The notes beneath the pieces were generated by a model that was given only the letters and a program-made list of their open reading frames with translations, did not search any database and was not told where the DNA came from. Positions 7,930-15,598 of a stretch of 19,332 nt of DNA are shown one piece after another; position 1 is the stretch's first letter, and each line of letters starts with the position of its first letter. Source of the stretch: Clostridia bacterium (GTDB lineage Bacteria > Bacillota > Clostridia > Christensenellales > Aristaeellaceae). Both the position numbers and the translations under genes were made by a program. The stretch spans positions 1,679 through 21,010 of the forward strand of contig JAUNBY010000014.1 in assembly GCA_030526935.1 (NCBI GenBank), given 5' to 3'.

Positions 7930-7953
7930 TTGGGGAGCCTTATGGCTCCCCAA
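7930..7953 (+). terminator. Leaky terminator or stability hairpin after the binding-protein gene
   Basis: TTGGGGAGCC (7930-7939), loop TTAT, GGCTCCCCAA (7944-7953): a perfect 10-bp stem followed by only ATTT. It lies 24 bp past the binding-protein stop and just before the ribosome binding site of oxidoreductase 2. The short T run suggests partial termination or protection from 3' decay, leaving oxidoreductases 2 and 3 expressed below the binding protein. Confidence 0.65.
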
Positions 7954-7973
7954 ATTTGAATGGGAGAATCGAT

Positions 7974-9350
7974 ATGGAATTCGTGCCTTTTAACAGAACG
8001 CTTCAGGTATGTGACGATGTAGACGTGCTCGTCGTGGGCGCCGGCCCCGCGGGCATATGCGCGGGGATTTCCGCCGCGCGCGGGGGCGCGAAAACCCTCG
8101 TCATAGATCAATACGGCTGCGTGGGCGGCGCGGCGACAGTCAACTGCGTAGGCCCGTTTATGACCTGTTACGACGCGAAGAACGAGTATATGATCATAAA
8201 GGGGCTTTTTAGCGAGGTTCTCGAGCGGATGAAGGCTCTTGGCGGCGCGATCGACCCGGCGCTTGTCGAGGCCGAGACGTCGAGGGCGGGGTTTTACAAA
8301 ATAGGCCACGCGCACGTAGGCCCGTTCGACCACGAGTGCTACAAGCGAGTGTGTACTGATATGATACTGGAATCGGGCGCGAGGCTTCTGCTTTATACGC
8401 AGTTTGTGGACGTAATAACGGACGATGGCCGCGTAGAGGGCGTAGCCGTATGCGGCAAAGATGGCCTCAGAGTCATCAGGTCGAAGGTCATAGTAGACTG
8501 CACGGGAGATGGCGACGTCGCGGTTCGCGCGGGCGCCAAGTTCGAGCTTGGCCGCGTCGAGGACGGCAATATGCAGCCCGCGACTCTGTTTTTCAGGGTC
8601 TATAACGTAGATTCGAAAAGGCTGGCGGAGCACATAAGGGAGCATCGCGACGAGATAAAGCCCTTCTATGGGCCGTTCAGCTGGCTCATACGGGAGAAGG
8701 CCGAACAGTGGGGCGACGTCCCCCGCGCGGAGGTATGCCTTTTCGAAGGCGTGAACGAGGGCGAGTACAGGCTCAACGTGACCAGAATACTCGACGTCGA
8801 CGGCACGAAGGCCGACGATTTGACGCGCGCCGAGATCGAAGGCATACGCCAGGCGCATAAGGTATTTGATTTTCTCAAAAAATACGCCGTCGGATTTGAA
8901 AACGCGGTAATTATGGACACCGCGCCCGCCGTAGGCATCAGGGAAACGCGACATATAGACGGAATAAAGAGGCTCACGGCCGACGACGTAAAAGCGTGTT
9001 CGGCGCCCGGCGACACCATAGCGGTCATGGCGACCAATATGGACACCCACAACAAGTCCGACCCCGGCGGCACGTATTTTACTTTGCAAAACGGGCGCTA
9101 TTTCGGCGTGCCATATGGCTGCCTCGTCCCGCGGGGCATCGAGAATATGCTGGTCGCGGGGCGCTCCATATCCTCGGACGCGGTAGCCGGTTCCGCCATA
9201 CGCATGATACCCTGCTGCATGGCGTTCGGTCAGGCCGCGGGAACGGCGGCGGCGATGGCGATAAAAGAGGGGATAACACCGGATAAAGTCGATACGTCCA
9301 AACTGCGCGCGGAGCTTGTAAGGCAGGGCGCTTATCTCGGGGAGGCGTGA
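7974..9350 (+). CDS. FAD-dependent oxidoreductase 2 (FAD_oxidored family)
   Basis: This 458-aa soluble flavoprotein matches oxidoreductase 1 in length and is its closest relative here by eye. The dinucleotide fold has GAGPAG at residues 22-27 and D44/Q45 after the second strand. It shares GPFMTC and the H-x-H-V-x-PF segment with oxidoreductase 1 and has GIRETRH at residues 321-327. The C-terminal block NMLVAGRSISS leads into GQAAGTAAA. The ATG at 7974 is chosen because GGGAG (7962-7966) lies 7 nt upstream; a TTG at 7956 in frame lies inside the preceding hairpin region and is unlikely. The gene follows the sugar-binding protein in the same operon and abuts oxidoreductase 3. It is cytoplasmic and probably acts on the imported compound (inference). 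FAD binding is well supported; the substrate is unknown. Confidence 0.88.
   Translation: MEFVPFNRTLQVCDDVDVLVVGAGPAGICAGISAARGGAKTLVIDQYGCVGGAATVNCVGPFMTCYDAKNEYMIIKGLFSEVLERMKALGGAIDPALVEAETSRAGFYKIGHAHVGPFDHECYKRVCTDMILESGARLLLYTQFVDVITDDGRVEGVAVCGKDGLRVIRSKVIVDCTGDGDVAVRAGAKFELGRVEDGNMQPATLFFRVYNVDSKRLAEHIREHRDEIKPFYGPFSWLIREKAEQWGDVPRAEVCLFEGVNEGEYRLNVTRILDVDGTKADDLTRAEIEGIRQAHKVFDFLKKYAVGFENAVIMDTAPAVGIRETRHIDGIKRLTADDVKACSAPGDTIAVMATNMDTHNKSDPGGTYFTLQNGRYFGVPYGCLVPRGIENMLVAGRSISSDAVAGSAIRMIPCCMAFGQAAGTAAAMAIKEGITPDKVDTSKLRAELVRQGAYLGEA
9341..9345 (+). promoter_or_regulatory. Ribosome binding site that decides the start of oxidoreductase 3
   Basis: GGAGG lies inside the last codons of oxidoreductase 2. 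An in-frame GTG at 9347 is only 1 nt away, too close to use, whereas GTG at 9353 is 7 nt away. The latter places the two genes 2 bp apart, so translational coupling is likely. Confidence 0.7.
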
Positions 9351-9352
9351 TT

Positions 9353-10654
9353 GTGCGAAACATCAACTATTCAAGGACTATCGCCGTAACGGGCGAATAC
9401 GACGTAATAGTCGCCGGGGCCGGCCCCGCGGGCATATGCGCCGCGGTACAGGCCGCGCGGCTGGGCGCGAAGGTCTGCCTCGTAGAGCGCTACGGCATAT
9501 TGGGAGGAATGCTCACGTCGGGACATGTGGGGCCTATACTGGGCATGGTCGGCAAGGGAACCATGCGCGACGAGCTTGTGGAACTTCTTGGCGTTCCCGA
9601 TAACGATATGATAGGGGAGACCGGCGTAGCTCACGATATGGAAAAGGCCAAGAGAACACTTTTGGAGTTCGTAAAAAGCGACAACATAGACGTTCTCGTT
9701 CAGACCGCGGCGGTAGACGTCGTAAAGGACGCGGATTGCGTCAGGGGTCTCGTCATAAGCGGCAAGGAGGGGATGAGCGCCATTCTTGCCGGCGTTACGA
9801 TAGACGCCACAGGCGATGGCGACGTATGCGCAATGGCGGGGGCAAAGTTTGAGAAGGGGCGCGACGACGGACTCATGCAGCCCGTGACGCTCGAATTTCT
9901 CATAGACGGGCTGGACGAGAGCCGCGCCATAGCCTGCATAGGCGACGTAGATGACGTGAAGCTCGGGCGCGAGCGCTTTCTCGATTTTTGCGGGCGATGC
10001 GGCGAAGAAGGCATACTGCCAAAGGAAATAGTCGCGGTAAGGCTTCACCGCACGACACGCCCGGGCGAGCGCAACGTCAATACCACGCAGGCAAACGGCG
10101 TTGACGCGACCATAACGCGCGAAATCTATCCCGCCGAGGTAAAGATGCGCGAACAGATAGAAATACTCCTGGACTTTTTCAGGAAATATCTGCCGGGCTA
10201 TGAAAATTGCCGTCTGGTTTCAACGCCCTCGACGACGGGCGTTCGCGAGTCCCGCCGCGTAACGGGCGAATACGTCGTTACGGCGGAAGAACTGGCTTCA
10301 GGCAAGCGCTTCGAAGACGTTATCGTCCATAACGCCGAATTTATAGTCGATATACATAATCCCTCGGGCGCGGGACAGGCGGAGGCTCAAATACAGTATG
10401 TAAAGCCCTACGACCTGCCATACGGCTGCTTCGTGCCGAGGGACGTGGACGGCCTTATGATGGCGGGGCGCTGTATTTCGGGAACCCACCGCGCGCACGC
10501 GTCTTACAGGGTCATGTCGATATGCATGGCGATGGGACAGGCCGTGGGCGCGGCGGCGGCTCTGTGCGCAAAACATGGCGTTCAGCCAAAAAAATTGCCC
10601 GTATCGACGGTGCAAAAGGCGCTCGCCGATTTGGGCGTGGATCTGTTCGGATGA
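9353..10654 (+). CDS. FAD-dependent oxidoreductase 3 (FAD_oxidored family)
   Basis: This is a 433-aa flavoprotein starting with GTG. GAGPAG at residues 22-27 and E45-R46 form the FAD-binding fold, followed by a GGMLTSGHVGP loop. GVRESRR lies at about residues 296-302. The C-terminal block has LMMAGRCISG, then ASYRVMSICMAMGQAVGAAAA. It lacks the GPFMTC and H-x-H-V-x-PF segments of oxidoreductases 1 and 2, and the region after the first loop is shorter, so it probably differs in substrate or reaction step. It is the last gene of the operon, 2 bp after oxidoreductase 2 and 7 bp before a terminator. No signal peptide. The adjacent coupled pair may act as successive steps or as a complex; this is inference. 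Confidence 0.87.
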   Translation: MRNINYSRTIAVTGEYDVIVAGAGPAGICAAVQAARLGAKVCLVERYGILGGMLTSGHVGPILGMVGKGTMRDELVELLGVPDNDMIGETGVAHDMEKAKRTLLEFVKSDNIDVLVQTAAVDVVKDADCVRGLVISGKEGMSAILAGVTIDATGDGDVCAMAGAKFEKGRDDGLMQPVTLEFLIDGLDESRAIACIGDVDDVKLGRERFLDFCGRCGEEGILPKEIVAVRLHRTTRPGERNVNTTQANGVDATITREIYPAEVKMREQIEILLDFFRKYLPGYENCRLVSTPSTTGVRESRRVTGEYVVTAEELASGKRFEDVIVHNAEFIVDIHNPSGAGQAEAQIQYVKPYDLPYGCFVPRDVDGLMMAGRCISGTHRAHASYRVMSICMAMGQAVGAAAALCAKHGVQPKKLPVSTVQKALADLGVDLFG

Positions 10655-10661
10655 GCTAAAC

Positions 10662-10690
10662 GGGGGCTGTAACGCAGATTTATAGCCCCC
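10662..10690. terminator. Terminator between convergent oxidoreductases 3 and 4
   Basis: GGGGGCTGTAA (10662-10672), a 7-nt loop, then TTATAGCCCCC (10680-10690): an 11-bp stem with one G-T pair, followed on the plus strand by ATTTAATAT. It lies 7 bp past the plus-strand stop and 14 bp past the minus-strand stop (10705), and could serve both directions, though the minus-strand tail (GTTTAG) is weaker. Confidence 0.75.
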
Positions 10691-10704
10691 ATTTAATATC
10701 GGTT

Positions 10705-12009
10705 CTAAATGACGGCTCCGAGCTTTCGCAGTTCGGCTTGCAGCTTCGCGACGTCCGCGTCCGCGACGCTCAGGCCGCTTTTTGCGCACATAGCCGCCGC
10801 GACGCCCGACGCCTGCCCCGCGCCCATGGCGCTGGCCTGTACTCTAAGAGACGCGAAAGCTTCGCGGTCCGCCGACAGGCAGCGCCCCGACGCCAGCAAA
10901 TTCGGGAAATCTCCGGCGTAAAGCGCGCGATAGGGGACATAGGCGGCCTTTTCGAGAAATCGCAAATTCTGATAATTCTCACCAGCGATGTGTATATCGA
11001 TGGGATGGCAGCCGCGCGAGACGGAATCCGGATAATTGAAGGCGTTGAGGTATTCCCCGGCGGTTATGGTATGAGCGCCCAGTATTCGCCGCGTTTCTCT
11101 GGGTCCGGCTTGCGCGGCCGTCGCCGACAGGCGGCAGTCTTTGAACTCCGGAAAGTTCTCCCGCAGAAGCTGTGTCAGCGCGAACGCGTCCTCCCTGAGA
11201 GCCTGTTCCGCGCGGCTGAAATCGCGGTTGTCGCAGGCGTCGGCGGCGCGGCGGCTCATATTGACGGCAATGGCGCCCTTTCTGATGAGCGTACAGAACC
11301 ACGGCCCGCCAAACGATGGTATGTCCTTTTTTTCGCTGATTTCGGCGAGCTTCGCCCTGATGGGTTCGCAGTGGAAATTCACGCCCTGTTTATTGTGATG
11401 CATGACACTTTTGACAAGCTCCGATTCGGTATCTACGCCGTCAAGACAGAATATCATAGACGCCGGCTGCAGCGGCCAGCCCTCGACAGGCTGCATCGGA
11501 ACGCCCGCCATATGGGCTATATCCGCGTCGCCGGTGGCGTCTATGAACACCTTGCCGGACAAAGCCTCGGTTCCGTTTTTATTCTCGAATATAACGTGGC
11601 GTATTGTGCCGTCCGAAACGTCGCAATCAGATATCCACGAGTTCATGTAGCAATCGACGCCCGCCTCGTTTACCATGCGCTGAGCGCACAGTTTATAAAG
11701 CTCCGGGTCGAAAGATATGTTGTTGAGGGGCTGCTCGACTATAGCCCCGCCCATATCGCGAAGCCTTTCGACAAAATTCCAGGGGATACCGCCTATGACG
11801 CGCTCGTCGTTATAGCTGAACACGCTTATGGGCATAACCAGACCCGCCGTCGCCATGCCTCCAAGAAAGCCGTATCGCTCTATAAGCGCCGTGCGCGCGC
11901 CTGCGCCCGCCGCGGCTATCGCGGCGATAAATCCCGAAGGGCCGCCCCCGCATACCACGACGTCGTACTCGCCTGCAACAGGAACCCGCTTGTTAAGCAC
12001 TATCTCCAT
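10705..12009 (-). CDS. FAD-dependent oxidoreductase 4 (FAD_oxidored family)
   Basis: This is a 434-aa flavoprotein. GGGPSG at residues 21-26 and E44-R45 form the FAD-binding fold, followed by GGMATAGLVMP. GPRETRR lies at residues 302-308, and the C-terminal block reads NLLASGRCLSADREA followed by a MGAGQASGVAAA helix. The GAGQASG version of the closing loop and SADREA set it apart from the other three, so it is probably the most diverged by function. The ATG at 12009 is chosen because GGAGG (12019-12015) stands 5 nt before it; an upstream in-frame TTG at 12036 has no such site. It is monocistronic, with its own promoter at 12132-12160 and a leader of about 115 nt, and convergent with the permease operon. 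No signal peptide; substrate unknown. Confidence 0.87.
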   Translation of the reverse strand: MEIVLNKRVPVAGEYDVVVCGGGPSGFIAAIAAAGAGARTALIERYGFLGGMATAGLVMPISVFSYNDERVIGGIPWNFVERLRDMGGAIVEQPLNNISFDPELYKLCAQRMVNEAGVDCYMNSWISDCDVSDGTIRHVIFENKNGTEALSGKVFIDATGDADIAHMAGVPMQPVEGWPLQPASMIFCLDGVDTESELVKSVMHHNKQGVNFHCEPIRAKLAEISEKKDIPSFGGPWFCTLIRKGAIAVNMSRRAADACDNRDFSRAEQALREDAFALTQLLRENFPEFKDCRLSATAAQAGPRETRRILGAHTITAGEYLNAFNYPDSVSRGCHPIDIHIAGENYQNLRFLEKAAYVPYRALYAGDFPNLLASGRCLSADREAFASLRVQASAMGAGQASGVAAAMCAKSGLSVADADVAKLQAELRKLGAVI

Positions 12010-12098
12010 AATGACCTCCGTTTCGCTGTAAACCAACTACCGGTTTAATTACATGAACGAACCAGATTAACCGACAAGAATGAGAAAGTCGCCCTGAT

Positions 12099-12122
12099 GA
12101 CGCGTCTATGAAAAAACGCGTC
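12099..12122. promoter_or_regulatory. 7-bp dyad at the predicted transcription start of oxidoreductase 4
   Basis: GACGCGT (12099-12105) and ACGCGTC (12116-12122) are exact inverted copies with a 10-bp spacer that is T-rich on the transcribed strand. The predicted start is near 12125, so this is either an operator just inside the transcript or a 5' stem-loop. A further dyad AAACC...GGTTT (12030-12046) lies just upstream of the ribosome binding site. Confidence 0.45.
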
Positions 12123-12131
12123 GTATATATT

Positions 12132-12160
12132 ATTATAAAATCCGGCATATCGAAAGTCAA
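12132..12160 (-). promoter_or_regulatory. Sigma-A-type promoter of oxidoreductase 4
   Basis: On the minus strand TTGACT (12160-12155) and TATAAT (12137-12132) are separated by exactly 17 bp. This is one mismatch from consensus and one of the two best promoters in the window. Confidence 0.8.
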
Positions 12161-12184
12161 TGCTCAATCGTAATCAGTGGCTGG

Positions 12185-12204
12185 TTCAATTCGATTCAAT
12201 TCGA
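12185..12204. repeat. Tandem 10-bp repeat upstream of the oxidoreductase 4 promoter
   Basis: TTCAATTCGA occurs twice in direct succession (12185-12194, 12195-12204) and is followed by TT. It lies about 25-44 bp upstream of the -35 box. The helical-turn period suggests a regulator site rather than chance slippage, but it is short and AT-rich. In 12205-12311 nothing further was recognised: no promoter, no gene with a ribosome binding site. Confidence 0.45.
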
Positions 12205-12311
12205 TTATCTGTCAGTGGCGCTATGGCAAAACTACGGGCAAGCGCATTGCGTTCCCGAAACCGTTAACAGGCATGGTACGGCGTGGACTGACGGCATGAC
12301 GCCATATCATT

Positions 12312-12358
12312 AAAACACGCCGCATGTGAGAAAGCGCGATGCTCTTCTTCATGCGGCG
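12312..12358 (-). terminator. Terminator of the LacI/ribose-type transporter operon
   Basis: Read on the minus strand, CGCCGCATG (12358-12350) pairs perfectly with CATGCGGCG (12326-12318), a 9-bp stem with a 23-nt loop, followed by TGTTTTAA. It is about 48 bp past the stop of the cupin gene. Confidence 0.7.
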
Positions 12359-12405
12359 CAGATTCACGACTCCGTCATTTTTATCGCGTCGTGCCAGTCG
12401 CGCGA

Positions 12406-13614
12406 TTATTCGACGCTCGCGCGGTCGGGGTGATGCGAGAAGTGGCGAAGCACGACGAGGGGTTCCGTAGTAGAGAGGTTAGTGAACTTGACGCCCTGGG
12501 CGGCGGCGGGGGCGGTGACGAAATACTCGTCGCGCGTCAGTTCTCCGAAGCGGATCATATTGGGGGACGAAAGCTCCGCGTCTCCGATTTTGCCAAAGCC
12601 CTGCACGCAAAGCAGGCCGTAGGCGACCTTTTCTTTCAGGACGACGCTCTGCCCCGGATATACCGTAAGGCGCTTGGCGCCAGCGGCGTCGCAACGGTAG
12701 CAGATCCACTCGTCAAGATACCCCTGTTTCTTCATCTCATCCACGTCGCCCGCGGGCTTCGGCTCCATATAACGATTCTTTACGAAATCGGGGTCGAGGT
12801 TCAATTCCCAGTCCATGACTTCAATGAGGTAGTCGAAGTCGCCTATTTTGTCCTTGGGGCAGTTTTTCCACAGCAGGTCGGTAGGAACCGCGTGGTCGAA
12901 GTAGAGAACCGACTGATACATGGCGTATACGTCCGAGGCGAACTGCGGCTCGTAGGTACACATGCTGGCGGGCGCGTGCATGACTCCCGGGGGGACGTCC
13001 CAGCCGGTATCCACCGCGACTTTGTACGCGCGAGAAAGCTCCAGAAGCTTGTTGTCGCCCTTTGTGAAGCGCGTGAGCGCGTCTTTGACCTGCTCCTTGG
13101 TGACGCCCTGATTGAAGCCGAAGAATGTGAAGGGGAATTCCGCGCCGTAGTTATTGTACTGTGCGGGGAAGAAGTACATCTCGGGCTTGCCGCTTTCGCC
13201 AACGAGGGATGCGTATTTGTCGTTGTGGTGGATGTGATGGGGAAGAGGGCCTTTGTTGTCGAAGAACTTCGAGAACATGGGCCAGCGTCCGTATTTCGCG
13301 TAAAGCTCGTCGCCTATGAATTCGCCCTTTAATTCGCTCACCGCCTCCGTAAGAAGGGCCTTTTCCTTGCCGTCCTCGGTTACGATGAAGCTCAGTCCCT
13401 CGTTTTCGGGGGTCTTGGGGCCGTTGTCGGCGGGTGTGGTCGATGAAAACCACCTCTCGTCTATGCCGCCGCGCTCGAGTCCAAGCGCGAAGTAGTCGTC
13501 GGGATGAAGGCGCAGCCTGCGCCCCGGACGGCAGAAGGAGCGCGGAACCCAGTTCGGAGCCAGCCTTACCACGCCGTTGCCCTGTTCAATTGCTTTTTGT
13601 ATGACTTTGTTCAT
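12406..13614 (-). CDS. Mannose-6-phosphate-isomerase-like cupin protein
   Basis: This 402-aa protein resembles class I phosphomannose isomerase in its metal site. HHIHHNDKYA at 126-135 lines up with the QVHPDDEYA motif of PMI, so H127 and H129 stand where PMI has Gln and His. E145 in KPEMYFF matches the PMI Glu ligand, and H213 in PPGVMHAP matches the last His ligand. The Gln-to-His change gives a three-His, one-Glu site. The body otherwise differs from PMI and the protein is longer than typical bacterial ManA (about 315 aa). The ATG at 13614 follows AGGAGG with good spacing, one base after the stop of the permease gene (TAACATG), so translation is coupled. It is last in a sugar-import operon, so an aldose-ketose isomerase or epimerase acting on the imported sugar is the natural guess. 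The exact reaction is not established. Confidence 0.7.
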   Translation of the reverse strand: MNKVIQKAIEQGNGVVRLAPNWVPRSFCRPGRRLRLHPDDYFALGLERGGIDERWFSSTTPADNGPKTPENEGLSFIVTEDGKEKALLTEAVSELKGEFIGDELYAKYGRWPMFSKFFDNKGPLPHHIHHNDKYASLVGESGKPEMYFFPAQYNNYGAEFPFTFFGFNQGVTKEQVKDALTRFTKGDNKLLELSRAYKVAVDTGWDVPPGVMHAPASMCTYEPQFASDVYAMYQSVLYFDHAVPTDLLWKNCPKDKIGDFDYLIEVMDWELNLDPDFVKNRYMEPKPAGDVDEMKKQGYLDEWICYRCDAAGAKRLTVYPGQSVVLKEKVAYGLLCVQGFGKIGDAELSSPNMIRFGELTRDEYFVTAPAAAQGVKFTNLSTTEPLVVLRHFSHHPDRASVE

Positions 13615-13615
13615 G

Positions 13616-14608
13616 TTAAAATACCTCCTGTTTTGATGTAAGCTGCTCATTTCCCTTGAGAGTCAGGCGCGTCTTCTTCTGGGCGAAGAACGCGTCGAGC
13701 GAGACTACGGCTATCAGTATCGATCCCTTTACGACGTCCTGCCAGTTCGCCTGAACCTCCAGGCGCTGGAGGCCGTTGAACAAAACGCCTATGAGGAGCA
13801 TTCCCCAAAGCGTCTTAAAGGCGCTTCCGCGTCCTCCGGACATCGACGTTCCGCCTATGACCACTCCCGCCACGACCGACATGGTAAGGTCGCTTCCGTA
13901 AAGGGAATTGCCCGACGAAAGCCGCATGGCCATCAATATACCCGACACGGCGGTCGCGAAGCCGAGAACCACGAAAAGCATCGTCTTGTAAAAATCGACG
14001 TTTATTCCCGCCATCTTCGCCACTACGGGGTTTCCTCCCGTGGCGTAGACATTGCGGCCGAAACGCGTGTGCCTTAAAACGATATGCGTGACTATGAGGG
14101 CGAGTATGAAAAACCAGGTGATGTTTGGAACGCCCAGGAGCGATCCGTTGCCAAACGCCGACAGCGCGTCGTTGGGGAAGTTTATGGGGCGTCCGTTGGT
14201 ATAGGTAAGGGCGAAGCCCTTGAGCATGAGCATCATCGAAAGCGTCGCCACGAATGCGTTGATCTTGAGCTTGGACACCATAAGCCCGTTCAAAAGCCCC
14301 ACAAAAAGTCCCGCTAAAAGGCAGGCGATTATCGCCAGGGGTACGTTCGTCTTTTTCGCTATGTCGGTGAACAATATGGTTATAACGCCCAGAAGCGACG
14401 ACACCGACAGGTCGAATTCCCCGCCTATGAGGGATATGGTCATCGCGAAGGCAACTATGCCATAAAGCGATATCTGAGCGAATATATTGGTTATGTTGGA
14501 CTGGGTCAGAAAGCCCGTCGTGGTTATGGCGAGAAGCGCCATAACCAGAGCCAGAGCTATGATGATTATATTCTCCCTCGCGAGCTTCGCGATATTTATT
14601 CTCTTCAC
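13616..14608 (-). CDS. Ribose-type ABC transporter permease 2 (RbsC-like, CUT2)
   Basis: This 330-aa membrane permease has about eight to ten hydrophobic segments. It carries the family features: an N-terminal stretch ENIIIIALALVMALLAI, IGGEFDLSVSSLLG, and a late cytoplasmic VIGGTSMSGGRGS loop where RbsC proteins contact the ATPase. The GTG at 14608 is the preferred start. The preceding gene stops at 14614 and GGAAAGGGG ends 9 nt upstream; a TTG at 14617 that overlaps the stop is too close to that site. Sequence before this point reads as an out-of-frame copy of the upstream gene. Two different permeases in tandem imply a heterodimeric channel or alternative partners. Its last codons carry the ribosome binding site of the cupin gene. 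Confidence 0.87.
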   Translation of the reverse strand: MKRINIAKLARENIIIIALALVMALLAITTTGFLTQSNITNIFAQISLYGIVAFAMTISLIGGEFDLSVSSLLGVITILFTDIAKKTNVPLAIIACLLAGLFVGLLNGLMVSKLKINAFVATLSMMLMLKGFALTYTNGRPINFPNDALSAFGNGSLLGVPNITWFFILALIVTHIVLRHTRFGRNVYATGGNPVVAKMAGINVDFYKTMLFVVLGFATAVSGILMAMRLSSGNSLYGSDLTMSVVAGVVIGGTSMSGGRGSAFKTLWGMLLIGVLFNGLQRLEVQANWQDVVKGSILIAVVSLDAFFAQKKTRLTLKGNEQLTSKQEVF

Positions 14609-14613
14609 GCCCG

Positions 14614-15591
14614 TCAACCCCTTTCCATCTGCCGGCGCTTGTTCATCACGTCCAGCGCGAAGGCCAGGGCGATTACGAAGCCCTTGACGATCATCTGCGG
14701 ATAGCTCGACAGGCCCAGAAGGTTCATGGCGTTTGACAAAACGCCCATTATCAAAACGCCCACGAGCGTGTTCAGGAACGTGCCGCTTCCGCCCTTCATG
14801 GATACGCCGCCCACGACGCACGCGGCGATGGCGTCAAGCTCGTAATTCGTTCCGGCGGTCGGATTCGCGCTCATGACGCGTGAAGGGAGCAAAACCCCCG
14901 CGACGCCCGATATGAGTCCGCAAAGCATGAACGCCATCAAAAAATAGAACCTTACGTTTATGCCGCTCAGATTAGCCGCCTTGGGATTCGAGCCTACGAA
15001 CAGGAGCTTTCTTCCAAAGGGCGTAGCGGTGAGTATGAACTGGCCGATGATTATAAGCGCGAAAAACGCCCAGGCGGGGTTTGTGCCCTTGCCGACCTGC
15101 GTGAATATCCCCGTCGCCGTGACCATCATGAAAAGCCCGCCCTGTACTATCAGAGCCAGAGCCGCTATGACGGACTGCGCGCCGTAAGTGATTATGAAGC
15201 TTTCGCCCGAACGGCCGTTTACGCCCGCCAGTATGCCGCCCTTCGCCGCGCCTATGAATCCCGCCGCTATTACCGGGACTATGAGCGCCAGCCACTCGTA
15301 CCCCGCGTTGGCTATGGACACCGCGAGTATGCCTATCAGGGACATCATGGCGCCTACCGACAGGTCAATGCAGCCTATCAGCAGTACGAATGTCATCCCG
15401 CAGGCGAGACAGCCTATGACGGAGATCTGATTGAGTATATTCCTGAAGTTTGCCGCCGTTAAAAACCTGGGGTAGAGTATCGCGACGACTATCGACAGGA
15501 CTATTATAATAAGAAGTATCGCGTTATTCCCCGCGAAGTCCAACAGGCGCTGTTTCGCGGTAAGCTTTTTTCGTGTCGTTTCCAATGCCAT
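14614..15591 (-). CDS. Ribose-type ABC transporter permease 1 (RbsC-like, CUT2)
   Basis: This 325-aa polytopic membrane protein begins with a basic N-terminus and a long hydrophobic helix (NAILLIIIVLSIVVAILY). It has LIGCIDLSVGAMMSL and VVGGVSMKGGSGT, the conserved RbsC-family positions, and a basic tail DVMNKRRQMERG. It follows the ATPase gene by 7 bp and precedes the second permease by 5 bp. The start is not certain: AGGAGG touches the ATG at 15591 with no spacer, while an in-frame TTG two codons later (15585) has a 6-nt spacer. The product differs by two residues only. Confidence 0.87.
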   Translation of the reverse strand: MALETTRKKLTAKQRLLDFAGNNAILLIIIVLSIVVAILYPRFLTAANFRNILNQISVIGCLACGMTFVLLIGCIDLSVGAMMSLIGILAVSIANAGYEWLALIVPVIAAGFIGAAKGGILAGVNGRSGESFIITYGAQSVIAALALIVQGGLFMMVTATGIFTQVGKGTNPAWAFFALIIIGQFILTATPFGRKLLFVGSNPKAANLSGINVRFYFLMAFMLCGLISGVAGVLLPSRVMSANPTAGTNYELDAIAACVVGGVSMKGGSGTFLNTLVGVLIMGVLSNAMNLLGLSSYPQMIVKGFVIALAFALDVMNKRRQMERG

Positions 15592-15598
15592 CCTCCTC

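Noticed and set aside
10738..12048. Plus-strand open frame of about 436 codons opposite oxidoreductase 4
   Set aside because: The minus strand encodes a complete flavoprotein with FAD motifs and a good start; the plus-strand product is Arg/Ala-rich and unrecognisable.
12048..12054. ATTACAT half-site of the candidate LacI operator in the oxidoreductase 4 leader
   Set aside because: Only one arm is present; the other half is absent, and seven bases match by chance easily.
12205..12311. Possible gene remnant between oxidoreductase 4 and the cupin operon
   Set aside because: Translations in several frames gave no recognisable protein, and no ribosome binding site or conserved motif was seen.
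14609..14821. N-terminal extension of permease 2 into the preceding gene
   Set aside because: The extension is an Arg-rich out-of-frame reading of permease 1, without membrane character. The GTG at 14608 has a suitable ribosome binding site.
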